Counted from the stretch's first letter, positions 16,601-25,427 are shown. The stretch: DNA of 64,000 nt from CBFHSF01 sp965661055 (GCA_965661055.1 CBFICS010000010.1:1-64000), one strand, 5' to 3'. Notes: generated from the letters alone by a model not told the origin. Program-made: numbers and translations.

Positions 16601-18225
16601 ACCAAACAATAAACATAAATTTAGCAGGTATGATATTTCATGTAGATGAAAATGCATACCATTTGTTAACTTCTTATTTAGAAAAACTCAAAAAAATATT
16701 CGAATTTGAAGAAGGTGGTGGTGAAATAATTCATGATGTAGAATCTAGGTTTGCCGAACTTTTCCAAGAGAAATTAGGAGATAAAGAAGTGGTTACCCTT
16801 CCATTAGTAGAAGAAGTTATTGCCATTATGGGTGAACCTGAAGACTACGCCCAAAACGAGGAGGAAGATACTTATTACCAAAAAAAATCTAAGTCTACGA
16901 CTTCAAAAAACAAGGTTAGAAGACTTTATAGAAACCCGGACGATAAGATTATTGGTGGGGTTGCTTCTGGGTTAGGCGCCTACTTTGGAATTGATCCGGT
17001 GTGGATACGATTAGTGATGGCTGGTATGTTCTTTATTTATGGAATGGGCCTCATTCCCTATTTGATTTTGCTAATTGTTATTCCAGAAGCCAAGACAACA
17101 GCTGAAAAACTAGAGATGAAAGGTGAACCTATCAATTTATCTAATATCGAGAAATCGGTTAAAGACGAGTTGAACAACATGAAAGAAAGGGTTACTGACT
17201 CTAGTTTAACGGGTAAGGTGAAAAACCTATTTGAAAGAATAATTGATGTATTAATTCAAGTAGTTCAAGGAATATTCAAGGTGGCGGGTAAGTTAATTGG
17301 AGTCATATTGTTCATTGTTGGAATTTCAGTATTGTTTTCTTTTATAAGCTTTGTCTTTGGGGGTACAATATTTATTGGGGGAATTGATTATTCCTATTCT
17401 CAATGGGGTGGTTTTTTTGACATGATATGGACCACACCCAGTATGCATTATTGGGTTCTATTTGGTCTTTTTCTAGTAGCTATGTTTCCCGTAATCATCA
17501 CCATTATGTTGGCGACTAGAATTCTGTTTAATTGGAGAAACCAAAATAGATGGATATATATAATTGGGGTTCTTATGTTTATTGTAGGTCTTGGAATCTT
17601 AGGGGTTAATGGAATAAAAATTGCAAATCAATTTCAAGCCAACTCTAAATTTACTTCGGTTCAACCGCTAGAAGTGAATTCTAAAACTCTTTATACATAT
17701 CTGCAAAAATCGGACATCAATTACGACCTTAATGACAATCCGTTCTTAATAGAAAACGACAAACTCTATTCAGACGACGTTGAGTTTAGTGTTTTTCAAA
17801 CCGACAAACTTGTTCCATACATTGAAATTACCGGTAAGGCTTTTGGTGAAAACCGTTTGTTGGCTAGAGATAGAGCTAAAGGACTTGAATACCATGTAAC
17901 TCAGAATGATTCGTTGTTAAAGTTTGATGGATATTTTAGCTTCCAAGTTGATCAAAAATTGCGTAGCCAGGAGGTTTCCGTGAAGCTATTTTTACCCGTT
18001 GGATATAGTGTTTACCTCGATGAGTCTATGATGGAAATCATCTACAATATTGAAAACCTTACCGATACTTATGACGGTGATATGGTAGATTACACATGGA
18101 CCATGACCGAAGACGGTCTTATATGCGCAGATTGTCCTTTATCTTCAAAGATTAAAAAGCTGAAAAGTAAAGATGACATGGATGAGATAGACGAGTCGTT
18201 TGAAGAACGATGGGATAATAACTAA
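16597..18225 (+). CDS. PspC-domain membrane protein
   Basis: 542 residues. The N-terminal 85 residues are soluble and acidic. A PspC domain follows at about residues 105-165 (LYRNPDDKIIGGVASGLGAY, then FGIDPVWIRLVMAG), with its hydrophobic pair. Three more membrane segments lie at about residues 230-345, and the C-terminal 170 residues form a probable extracytoplasmic beta-rich domain. PadR/PspC pairs are common in Bacteroidota and resemble phage-shock type envelope-stress sensing; that role is inferred. The terminator at 18231-18257 follows directly. Confidence 0.9.
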   Translation: MNQTININLAGMIFHVDENAYHLLTSYLEKLKKIFEFEEGGGEIIHDVESRFAELFQEKLGDKEVVTLPLVEEVIAIMGEPEDYAQNEEEDTYYQKKSKSTTSKNKVRRLYRNPDDKIIGGVASGLGAYFGIDPVWIRLVMAGMFFIYGMGLIPYLILLIVIPEAKTTAEKLEMKGEPINLSNIEKSVKDELNNMKERVTDSSLTGKVKNLFERIIDVLIQVVQGIFKVAGKLIGVILFIVGISVLFSFISFVFGGTIFIGGIDYSYSQWGGFFDMIWTTPSMHYWVLFGLFLVAMFPVIITIMLATRILFNWRNQNRWIYIIGVLMFIVGLGILGVNGIKIANQFQANSKFTSVQPLEVNSKTLYTYLQKSDINYDLNDNPFLIENDKLYSDDVEFSVFQTDKLVPYIEITGKAFGENRLLARDRAKGLEYHVTQNDSLLKFDGYFSFQVDQKLRSQEVSVKLFLPVGYSVYLDESMMEIIYNIENLTDTYDGDMVDYTWTMTEDGLICADCPLSSKIKKLKSKDDMDEIDESFEERWDNN

Positions 18226-18230
18226 AAAAG

Positions 18231-18257
18231 AAAGCGGCCAATGAGGCCGCTTTTTTT
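18231..18257. terminator. Terminator between the PspC and terC genes
   Basis: Perfect 9-bp GC-rich stem (18231-18239 with 18245-18253) with a 5-nt loop, A-run before and T7 after; works for both convergent genes. Confidence 0.88.
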
Positions 18258-18978
18258 ATTCCTTTATTTTCTGAGATTTTCGCCTAATGTTGGAAGTGAT
18301 CAACTCTACGGTTAAAGAAAATCCAACGGCAACATATATATACCCTTTTGGAATCTCTATGTGTGCTGATTCAGCAACTAGAACAAATCCTATGAGAATT
18401 AAGAAAGATAACGCTAAAATTTGAAGCGAAAGATGCTTTTCAATAAAGGATGAAATTTTTCCGGCAAATACTAACATAACAACCAATGAAACTATAATAG
18501 CTGCAATCATTACATGCAATTGATTAGACATGCCAATGGCTGTTAAAATTGAATCAAAAGAAAACACAATATCTAATAGGGCAATTTGTAAAATAATAGA
18601 CATGAAACTTGCACCCACCTTAGGCTTAGAAGAATTCTCTTCTATAGGTTCTGATTTATGGTGTATCTCTTTGGTGCTTTTCGCTATTAGAAATAGTCCG
18701 CCGAAGAGAAGAATTAAGTCTCTACCGGTAACCGGATGATCACCCAGAGTAAACAAGGGTGCTGAAAGTCCAATAATCCATGTAATTCCTAACAACATCG
18801 CTATTCTTAAAACAAGTGCAAGCCCTATACCAGACCTTCTTGCCTTTTTTCTAATCTGCTGAGGCAGCTTATTGGTTAAAAGAGAAATAAATATTATGTT
18901 GTCTATTCCGAGAACAATTTCTAAAAAGGAAAGGGTTAAAAAAGCAACTAGGTTACTGGCGGTAAATATTTCTTCCAT
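18256..18978 (-). CDS. TerC family integral membrane protein
   Basis: 240 residues with seven or so membrane segments. Family marks include EIVLGIDNIIFISLL near the N terminus and LLDIVFSFDSILTAIGM in the middle, two acidic-residue-bearing helices that repeat one another, as usual in TerC/Alx proteins. Members export manganese or load metal onto secreted enzymes; the exact role here is not shown. The upstream DNA carries a terminator only 20 nt before the ATG, so expression probably depends on readthrough of a leader (see 18999-19107). Manganese-sensing leaders are known for this family in other phyla. Confidence 0.93.
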   Translation of the reverse strand: MEEIFTASNLVAFLTLSFLEIVLGIDNIIFISLLTNKLPQQIRKKARRSGIGLALVLRIAMLLGITWIIGLSAPLFTLGDHPVTGRDLILLFGGLFLIAKSTKEIHHKSEPIEENSSKPKVGASFMSIILQIALLDIVFSFDSILTAIGMSNQLHVMIAAIIVSLVVMLVFAGKISSFIEKHLSLQILALSFLILIGFVLVAESAHIEIPKGYIYVAVGFSLTVELITSNIRRKSQKIKE

Positions 18979-18998
18979 GAAAAATTAGTAATTATAAT

Positions 18999-19107
18999 AA
19001 AAAAAAAGAGCCAGATCAATGATCTGGCTCCTTACCAACCCTAAATTGAAGTTACCCAACTATGAAATCTGATCAACTAAGTGATTCAGATTTCGATCGC
19101 TAAAGTA
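18999..19107 (-). ncRNA. Candidate leader RNA or small RNA before terC
   Basis: The minus strand has TATTTTTG at 19114-19121 (an exact -7 box), predicting a start near 19107. The RNA would hold a 9-bp hairpin (19086-19094 with 19064-19072, 13-nt loop), a single-stranded linker of about 33 nt, and a perfect 10-bp terminator (19008-19017 with 19021-19030) followed by U9. The terC ATG is only 20 nt beyond the U tract. It is either an attenuator/riboswitch for terC or a short independent RNA. I could not match it to the yybP-ykoY consensus. Confidence 0.55.
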
Positions 19108-19113
19108 ATACGC

Positions 19114-19121
19114 CAAAAATA
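19114..19121 (-). promoter_or_regulatory. -7 promoter box of the terC leader
   Basis: Minus strand TATTTTTG, an exact TANNTTTG. An imperfect inverted repeat (TCGAA-N5-TTCGA, 19126-19140) lies just upstream. Confidence 0.5.
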
Positions 19122-19157
19122 TTTCTCGAATCGGTTTCGATGAATGACATAAAATAA

Positions 19158-19193
19158 TCGTTTTTTGGTATCATTTCTTCGTTTTTTGGTATC
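19158..19193. repeat. Two 15-bp identical direct repeats, 21-bp period
   Basis: TCGTTTTTTGGTATC at 19158-19172 and again at 19179-19193, perfect copies two helical turns apart. They lie between the terC leader promoter and the HPt/LytTR genes. LytTR regulators bind pairs of 9-bp direct repeats with a 12-bp spacer, the same 21-bp period, so this may be the binding site of the neighbouring LytTR protein. Confidence 0.7.
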
Positions 19194-19274
19194 GTTTTAA
19201 TGTTTTTCCTACAAAAAGTTAAAAAAACTTTTACAATTATTACTTAATTCTATCTAATAATTTACATTTACTGA

Positions 19275-19664
19275 ATGAATAAAGATTTTACTTTTCATCC
19301 AGAAATTGACAAGGAAACTATCCTGACTTATTTAGGCGATGATATTGAGTATATAAGATCAATTTTTGAACTTTTTTTAGAACAAACTCCTAAAGAGTTA
19401 GAGAGTATTAAGTCTCTTTCAGAAAATGGAAGTTGGGAAGAAGCAGGAAAAGTTGCCCATAAAATTAAACCTACATTTATTATGGTGGGTTTCCCGAAGT
19501 ATGAATCAATCTTAAAAGAGTTTGAGCTAAATGCAAAATCTCTAACAGAACAAGAAAAACTCAATGCAATGTTGGCAGAGTTAACCGTATCGGTAACTCA
19601 CGCTGTAGCTATTGTTTCAGAAGATTTTTCTAGAATTAATAATATGCTTGAAAATGAATCTTAA
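19275..19664 (+). CDS. HPt-domain phosphotransfer protein
   Basis: 129 residues, one HPt domain. The phosphorylatable residue should be His62 in VAHKIKPTFIMVGF, where the usual AHKLKG motif has Pro in place of Gly. The N-terminal ETILTYLGDDIEYIRSIFEL is a typical HPt first helix. It should carry phosphate between a kinase receiver and a response regulator. It overlaps the LytTR regulator gene by 11 bp, so that protein is the likely partner. No kinase is encoded nearby, so the donor must come from elsewhere. Confidence 0.88.
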   Translation: MNKDFTFHPEIDKETILTYLGDDIEYIRSIFELFLEQTPKELESIKSLSENGSWEEAGKVAHKIKPTFIMVGFPKYESILKEFELNAKSLTEQEKLNAMLAELTVSVTHAVAIVSEDFSRINNMLENES

Positions 19665-20364
19665 GTGCATTATTGTTGAGGATGAGATCATTGCTCAAAA
19701 GAATTTAGAAAATCATTGTAAAAAGCACGAGAACGTTGAATTGTTAGACGTTTTCACCAATGGTTTAGATGCAATAGAATACCTCAAAGAAAATGAAGTA
19801 GATCTAATCTTTTTAGATATAGAAATGCCAGGGCTTAGTGGACTAGAGTTTTTAGAGCAGTCCCCTATCCTACCGCAAGTAATTTTCACTACCTCAAAGA
19901 AAGAATATGCTTTTGAAGCATTTCAACACGATGCAACCCATTTCTTGAAAAAACCGATAAGCTATAGCGCTTTTGAGGTGGCCATTTCAAAGGCTTTAAA
20001 AAATGCAACCCCAAAGGCTTCTGCAGAGCCTTACGTGGGTAATCAAGAAAGTGTTAACGAAGTATTTATCAAGGTTTCCGGAAAGTTCGTAAGGCTTTCT
20101 TTTGATGAAATTCTTTATATAGAAAATGTGGGGGATTATGTAAAAATCGTTACACCTGGTAAATCTCATGTAATTCATGGAACTATTAAGGCTATGGCTA
20201 AAAAGTTCCCAGATAACATTTTCTATAGAGTCCATAGATCTTATATCGTGAACCTTACTCATATTGTTGATATTGAAGAAGGAACTCTCGTAATTAGAGA
20301 AAAAGTAATTCCAATATCTAGAGCTAATAGAGCTGGTTTAATGAGTAAAATTAATTTACTTTAA
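19654..20364 (+). CDS. LytTR family response regulator
   Basis: I place the start at the ATG at 19654 (MNLKCIIVEDE), inside the end of the HPt gene, not 14 codons upstream at a TTG. 236 residues. Receiver with phospho-Asp D55 (LIFLDIEMPG), Thr/Ser (FTTSKKE) and Lys (FLKKPIS); a LytTR DNA-binding domain from about residue 135 (YIENVGDYVKIVT, FYRVHRSYIVNL, ISRANRAGLMSKI). It should bind direct repeats as a dimer; matching repeats with a 21-bp period lie upstream at 19158-19193. A terminator follows at 20385-20414. Confidence 0.93.
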   Translation: MNLKCIIVEDEIIAQKNLENHCKKHENVELLDVFTNGLDAIEYLKENEVDLIFLDIEMPGLSGLEFLEQSPILPQVIFTTSKKEYAFEAFQHDATHFLKKPISYSAFEVAISKALKNATPKASAEPYVGNQESVNEVFIKVSGKFVRLSFDEILYIENVGDYVKIVTPGKSHVIHGTIKAMAKKFPDNIFYRVHRSYIVNLTHIVDIEEGTLVIREKVIPISRANRAGLMSKINLL

Positions 20365-20384
20365 AAGAATATTTAACTATATAA

Positions 20385-20414
20385 AAAAAGCCCTAACTCA
20401 CGTCAGGGCTTTTT
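20385..20414. terminator. Terminator between LytTR and DPP III genes
   Basis: 10-bp stem (20385-20394 with 20405-20414), 10-nt loop, A-run and T-run on the two sides; bidirectional, serving both convergent genes. Confidence 0.85.
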
Positions 20415-20416
20415 GT

Positions 20417-22423
20417 TTATTTAGAATTGCTGTATTCTAAATGTTGTGTTGAAAAATCAAGTGGATACTCTACCTGGATATCAATGATTTTTTCTCCTTC
20501 CATAATAGGTACTAATTTTGGATTAATGAACCCTGCATAAGGAGCTATATTTAGTTTATCACTTCTCTTTAATACTTCAGCATGTAACTCAGGATCAACT
20601 TTTACACCATAGGTCTCAACAAGATTCTTTCCTGCTTCAAAATCTCCTTCAGACTTTATTCGTTGAATTTCCTTGAGTAATTGTCCGAAAAGAACTTGTA
20701 ATTTATCATAATCATTTATGACAAAATAAGTTTTTCCATCTAAAACCTTCTTTTCAATAACGTTGTCAGAAAGTCCTTTTTCAAAAGCCCAACTAGCTAC
20801 CAATTGACGGTTTCTCATGTGATCTTCCTCAATATCCTCACCTGGGTTTAATCTTCTCAACTGAAGCATCATTCCATTTCTAATATAGCTGTCGTATTCT
20901 GCTCTTGCAGGACCAAAATCTTCCATTAAACCAAGGTCAATCATTTTTTGGTTTCTGATAAAGAACAAGGCCACCAAATCAGCTCTAGCTTCTTCTAACG
21001 TAGAGGCATAGTTCTTTAATGTTTCTGCTGGGGGCTTAACACCAGGAGCTAATTTTCCAGAAGCATGTCCAACAACCTCGTGAAGAGCGGTATGCAATCG
21101 GCTACCTAAATCGCCATACTTCTCAGCAATTTCTCTTTCTTCTGATGAAAAAGCGAATTCTGATAACAAACCTTTACCTGCCGCTTTTTCATAAGCGTGT
21201 TCTATGTTACCCAAAGAAATTGATTTAGAACCATGAGCTTCCCTAATCCAGTTAGCATTGGGTAGGTTAACACCAATGGGGGTACTCGGTGAAGCATCAC
21301 CTGCCTCCCCTACTGCATTTATGATTTTATAGGATACTCCTTTTACATTTTGTTTTTTATACTCATCAGAAATACTAGAGTGATCTTCAAACCATTGAAC
21401 ATTGTTACTTACAGTAGAAAGTTGTTCTGATGCTTCCAAGTCTTGGACCTGAACAATGGTTTCAAAACTTGCCTTTCTTCCCATAGGATCATTATATACC
21501 TCAATGAAACCATTGATATAATCAACATCACCTTCTGTGGCCGAAACCCATGCTATGTTGTAATCATCCCAAAGCTTGACATCACCCGTTTTGTAATATT
21601 CAATTAATATTCCAAGAGCTTCTGTTTGCTTTTCATTTTCTGCTACCTTTTGAGCTTCTGACAAATGACTAATAATGTTGGCAATTTGCTCAGAGTAACG
21701 ACCATTTAATGACCATGGCTCTTCTACCAATTCACCATTTTCTCCCCTTACAAGGGTAGTATTTATACCAATAGATGTTGGCTTTAATGGGTCTTCAGGC
21801 TGTTGGTTTAAGTAATAAGCCTCTACCTCCTCTTGTGTAATGTCAGCATCATAAAAATTAACAGCTGAGTTGTAAACCACATCCAAATCTCCAGAGTTAT
21901 TGACTTTTTTTGCATCAAACTGAGGATCAAAAATGGCTTGTTTAGCTTCTTGAGAAAGGTTTACACCAGAAGATTTAGCTAATTTCTCAAAATAGGCTTC
22001 AGAAAATCCTGGTTTGAATTTCAAGTTTGAATAATGATGGTGAATTCCGTTAGAAAACCAAATCCTTTTTAAATAAGTCATAAGGTCTTTCCACTGTGGA
22101 TCTTGATCACCGTCTGGATTGGCTCTAACTATGGTTTCAAGAGCTTTTCTAATCTCTAAATTGTGTCTATAGTTTTGGTCATAGATAATATCCCTACCCG
22201 CATGTCCTGCTTGGGTTAAGTGATATGCATAAATCCGTTGTTGAGAAGTTAGTTTTTCCCAACCCGGTATTTGATACCTTAAAATTCTAATGTCTGCAAA
22301 CTGTTCTGTTTGCCATTGAAACTTTTCTTTTTCCATTTTTTTGTCTTGCGTATTGTGATCATTAGATGTGCAAGCACCCAATAAAGAAATCGCTATAAGG
22401 GATAATCCTATTTTTTTAAGCAT
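20417..22423 (-). CDS. Dipeptidyl peptidase III-like lipoprotein (M49)
   Basis: 668 residues. A lipobox (LLGAC) puts a lipidated Cys near residue 18. The zinc motif HEVVGH begins at about His448 and the second motif EEARAD begins at about Glu477, the HEXXGH/EEXRAD pair that defines peptidase family M49. DPP III removes dipeptides from the N terminus of short peptides. Eukaryotic forms are cytosolic; the lipoprotein signal places this one in the envelope, where it would process peptides in the periplasm or at the surface. It is monocistronic. Confidence 0.9.
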   Translation of the reverse strand: MLKKIGLSLIAISLLGACTSNDHNTQDKKMEKEKFQWQTEQFADIRILRYQIPGWEKLTSQQRIYAYHLTQAGHAGRDIIYDQNYRHNLEIRKALETIVRANPDGDQDPQWKDLMTYLKRIWFSNGIHHHYSNLKFKPGFSEAYFEKLAKSSGVNLSQEAKQAIFDPQFDAKKVNNSGDLDVVYNSAVNFYDADITQEEVEAYYLNQQPEDPLKPTSIGINTTLVRGENGELVEEPWSLNGRYSEQIANIISHLSEAQKVAENEKQTEALGILIEYYKTGDVKLWDDYNIAWVSATEGDVDYINGFIEVYNDPMGRKASFETIVQVQDLEASEQLSTVSNNVQWFEDHSSISDEYKKQNVKGVSYKIINAVGEAGDASPSTPIGVNLPNANWIREAHGSKSISLGNIEHAYEKAAGKGLLSEFAFSSEEREIAEKYGDLGSRLHTALHEVVGHASGKLAPGVKPPAETLKNYASTLEEARADLVALFFIRNQKMIDLGLMEDFGPARAEYDSYIRNGMMLQLRRLNPGEDIEEDHMRNRQLVASWAFEKGLSDNVIEKKVLDGKTYFVINDYDKLQVLFGQLLKEIQRIKSEGDFEAGKNLVETYGVKVDPELHAEVLKRSDKLNIAPYAGFINPKLVPIMEGEKIIDIQVEYPLDFSTQHLEYSNSK

Positions 22424-22503
22424 TTTTTTTCTGTTAAGTGGCCCTAATTTATTAATTTATTGAATCAAAATACTACCTTTAGTAGGACTAAATAACTTAA
22501 ACT

Positions 22504-23520
22504 ATGAAAATATTAAAGATTGTTGGAATAATTCTTATTGTATTTATCCTCGGATTTGTAGGATATAGCGCTACCCTAGACGGAAAGTATGATGTAAGCA
22601 GATCAATTCAAATTGATGAAAACCCCGATGCTGTATATAATATTGTCTCAGATTTAGAAACTTGGCCTAAATGGTCTGTTTGGTATTTAAGAGATTCTAC
22701 TATGACTTCAGAGTTTTCTGAGAAAACAAAAGGTGAAGGTGCATCTTATTCTTGGGAAAGTGAGCAATCAGGTAACGGATCTTTAACTATTCTTACTGCA
22801 GAACCAGGGAAATCTATGACCACGGACATTTCTTTCGAAGGTATGGGTGGTTCTAATGGATATTGGACATTTGAAGATAAAGATCATGGTACTTATTTAA
22901 CTTGGGGATTTAAAGGTGAAATGCCATTCTTGTTTAGATTTATGGCGCAAGGAATGGATGTAGCCATTGGTCCTGATTTTGAAGCAGGATTAGAAAACAT
23001 TAAAGCTTTAGCAGAATCTGTTGATAGAGAGTTCTTCGAAATTGATTCAACCACCCTAGAGTCAAAAGATTACTACTATGTTGAAGTAAAGGGAACTTTT
23101 GATAAAATGAATTCACAGTTGTTTGCCGAAAATTACGGTAAAATCATGGGGTATCTTGGTGGCACAGAGGAAGCTTCAAAAATTATGACAGGCTCTCCGT
23201 TTACAATTTATAATGAATGGAATGAAGTGGATAAGACTTTTTCTATGGAGGTAGCTATTCCTGCAGAAAGCGACTTACCAGGAAATGATGAAGTGAAAAA
23301 AGGAAAATCATATGGTGGTCATGTAATCTACATTGATCACTACGGACCTTATGAAAAAACTGCAAACGCACATGAAGACTTAAATGTTTTTATGGAAAGC
23401 TATAAAATAGAGTCTAACGGATCTCCAATGGAGGTTTATGTCACAGATCCAGGAATGGAGCCTGATACTTCTAAGTGGTTGACAAAAGTCATCTACCCTT
23501 ATAAGGGGTTAAAAGAATAA
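22504..23520 (+). CDS. Membrane-anchored SRPBCC/GyrI-like protein
   Basis: 338 residues. One N-terminal membrane helix (residues 4-24), then an SRPBCC (START-like) domain at about 30-165 (NPDAVYNIVSDLETWPKWS), then a GyrI-like/AraC-effector-type domain (about 180-335: GGHVIYIDHYGPYEKTANAH and MEVYVTDPGMEPDT). Both halves are ligand-binding folds. This two-domain layout is common in Bacteroidota without a proven function. The anchor suggests that the binding domains lie in the periplasm. It is monocistronic with a strong terminator at 23535-23568. Confidence 0.85.
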   Translation: MKILKIVGIILIVFILGFVGYSATLDGKYDVSRSIQIDENPDAVYNIVSDLETWPKWSVWYLRDSTMTSEFSEKTKGEGASYSWESEQSGNGSLTILTAEPGKSMTTDISFEGMGGSNGYWTFEDKDHGTYLTWGFKGEMPFLFRFMAQGMDVAIGPDFEAGLENIKALAESVDREFFEIDSTTLESKDYYYVEVKGTFDKMNSQLFAENYGKIMGYLGGTEEASKIMTGSPFTIYNEWNEVDKTFSMEVAIPAESDLPGNDEVKKGKSYGGHVIYIDHYGPYEKTANAHEDLNVFMESYKIESNGSPMEVYVTDPGMEPDTSKWLTKVIYPYKGLKE

Positions 23521-23534
23521 TTATCCATTTTAAC

Positions 23535-23568
23535 AAAAAAAAGCCACCCTACAAGGTGGCTTTTTTTT
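23535..23568. terminator. Bidirectional terminator, SRPBCC and pepD genes
   Basis: A8 + GCCACC pairs with GGTGGC + T8 (23535-23548 with 23555-23568), 6-nt loop. It ends both convergent transcripts. Confidence 0.9.
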
Positions 23569-23574
23569 GTTTGT

Positions 23575-25023
23575 TTACTTTTTAGGAGTATCTGCCAAAA
23601 CTCTTAAAAAGAGTTTCCAATATTTTTCAACTGAAGAAATTTGAACCTTTTCATCTGGAGAATGTGCTCCCCTGATGTTAGGTCCAAATGATATCATTTC
23701 CATTTCTGGATAATGGGTTCCTAAAATACCACATTCTAATCCTGCGTGACAAGCCAATACATTAGGCTCTTCATTAAACATTTCGCGGTATGTAGATTTC
23801 ATGGTTTTTAAAATGGTACTTGATGGATCAGGAGACCATCCAGGATAACTTCCCGTTAAAGTATAAGTACAACCCATTAACTCAAAAACTCCACCAATAG
23901 AATGCGCCATGTCCATCTTTTCTGAATCAACAGCTGAACGGGTTAAGCATTGCACTTGAAAAGAACCGTCTGAAAGAATAACTCTGGCTAAATTACTACT
24001 GGTTTGTACCAAATCATCTATGTCTGGACTCATTCTGTAAATCCCATTGGCCACACCGGCTATGGCTTTCAATAGATTGTCCTGGTCTTGTTTTTTTATC
24101 ACCTTAGAAAGAGACACAGAATTTTCAATAGATATCTCTAAGTTTGGATCAGTTGTTTTGTATTCTGTTTTAAACTCGTTGACAATCTGACTGAATTCTT
24201 TATCAAATGTCTCCTTTGCATTTGCAGGAATTCCCATCACCGCAAATGACTCTCTAGGAATTGCATTTCTCAATGACCCGCCATCTAGGCTTTCAATGCG
24301 CAATCCTGTGTGATTTAATTTAGACAAAAGTCTATTCATCAATTTATTGGCGTTACCTAGGCCCTTGTGAATATCCATTCCGGAATGTCCACCAGAAAGA
24401 CCTCTAATTGCAATTCTCAATCCGGTTAGGCCTTCTGCACTTTCTAGTTCAAAATTTCTAGTAGCTGTTAGGTCTACACCGCCGGCGCAACCAATGGTAA
24501 GTTCATCATCGTCTTCTGTATCTAAGTTTAAAAGAATAGAACCGGTTAAAACATTAGGCTGAAGCCCAAAAGCACCTGTCATTCCTGTTTCTTCATCTAC
24601 AGTAAAAAAGGCTTCAATAGGTGGATGCGGAATATCAGTGCTACTCAAAATGGCCATAATTGAAGCCACCCCTATTCCATTGTCTGCACCTAATGTGGTG
24701 CCATCAGCCTTAACCCAGTCACCATCAACATACATTTTAATGCCCTCTGAATCAAAATCAAATTGAGTATCTGTATTTTTTTGGTGTACCATATCGACAT
24801 GTGACTGTAAAACTACAGTTTGCCTATCTTCCATGCCTTGGCTGGCGGGTTTTGTAATTAAAATATTCCCTGTTTCATCAACCGAAACGGGTAAACCTAG
24901 ACTTTTTCCAAAGTCAACCATGAATTTAATTACTCTTTCTTCTTTTTTAGATGGTCTTGGAACCGCATTTAAATCAGCAAAGTGATTCCACATTGCCTTG
25001 GGTTCTAAATCTCTTACGTTCAT
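23575..25023 (-). CDS. pepD: Aminoacyl-histidine dipeptidase (PepD)
   Basis: I start at the ATG at 25023 (MNVRDLEP), which overlaps the stop of the upstream OsmC gene as TAATG; 21 further in-frame codons upstream lie within that gene. 482 residues, near the usual 485. M20-family metal ligands: LQSHVDMVH (His, Asp), GADNGIG (Asp), VDEETGMTG (Glu-Glu pair) and AHSPDEKV (His). It cleaves dipeptides such as Xaa-His in the cytosol. Last gene of the guaA-LysM-osmC-pepD run. Confidence 0.95.
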   Translation of the reverse strand: MNVRDLEPKAMWNHFADLNAVPRPSKKEERVIKFMVDFGKSLGLPVSVDETGNILITKPASQGMEDRQTVVLQSHVDMVHQKNTDTQFDFDSEGIKMYVDGDWVKADGTTLGADNGIGVASIMAILSSTDIPHPPIEAFFTVDEETGMTGAFGLQPNVLTGSILLNLDTEDDDELTIGCAGGVDLTATRNFELESAEGLTGLRIAIRGLSGGHSGMDIHKGLGNANKLMNRLLSKLNHTGLRIESLDGGSLRNAIPRESFAVMGIPANAKETFDKEFSQIVNEFKTEYKTTDPNLEISIENSVSLSKVIKKQDQDNLLKAIAGVANGIYRMSPDIDDLVQTSSNLARVILSDGSFQVQCLTRSAVDSEKMDMAHSIGGVFELMGCTYTLTGSYPGWSPDPSSTILKTMKSTYREMFNEEPNVLACHAGLECGILGTHYPEMEMISFGPNIRGAHSPDEKVQISSVEKYWKLFLRVLADTPKK

Positions 25024-25427
25024 TATTTCCAATAGAAATTTATGGTTTGAATCAAATCTGGATGCAAACTCTTTGCAACCGGGCAAGCTCTACCTGCTGC
25101 CTCTAAAATTTTTTGGTCTTTCTCACTGATACCACTGGGTAGTGTAAAATCTATTTTCACCTCTGCAACTCTTCTAGGGTTTGCAGCCATTATCTTAAAC
25201 ACCTCACCTCTTGTGTCTTCCAAGTTAACACCTAAATCTCTAGCCTTTATTCCCATTATCGTAACAATGCAGGTAGCTAATGAGGTGGCTAATAAATCGG
25301 TTGGAGAGAATGAATCTCCTTTGCCTTGGTTATCTGGAGGGGCTACGGTTTCAATTTCAATATTTGATCTAGTGTGCTGTGCCACTAATCGTAACTCTCC
25401 TAAATACCTTACGGTTGAGATTGTCAT
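25023..25427 (-). CDS. OsmC/Ohr family peroxiredoxin-like protein
   Basis: 134 residues, one OsmC domain. The two reactive cysteines are present: Cys53 (SLATCIVTIMG) and Cys115 (AGRACPVAKS). Such enzymes reduce organic hydroperoxides with thiol help. Which subgroup (OsmC, Ohr or YhfA) is not clear; the short form with SPTDLLATSLATC is most like YhfA/OsmC. The start overlaps the end of the LysM gene by 4 bp and the stop overlaps pepD by 1 bp, so it is translated within that operon. Confidence 0.9.
   Translation of the reverse strand: MTISTVRYLGELRLVAQHTRSNIEIETVAPPDNQGKGDSFSPTDLLATSLATCIVTIMGIKARDLGVNLEDTRGEVFKIMAANPRRVAEVKIDFTLPSGISEKDQKILEAAGRACPVAKSLHPDLIQTINFYWK

Noticed and set aside
19062..19103. 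13-codon plus-strand frame (MKSDQLSDSDFDR) in the terC leader
   Set aside because: Short, no promoter seen on that strand, and it coincides with the leader hairpin of the minus strand.
18979..19110. yybP-ykoY manganese riboswitch before terC
   Set aside because: The gene is a typical target, but the conserved core was not found by eye; kept only as an unclassified leader.
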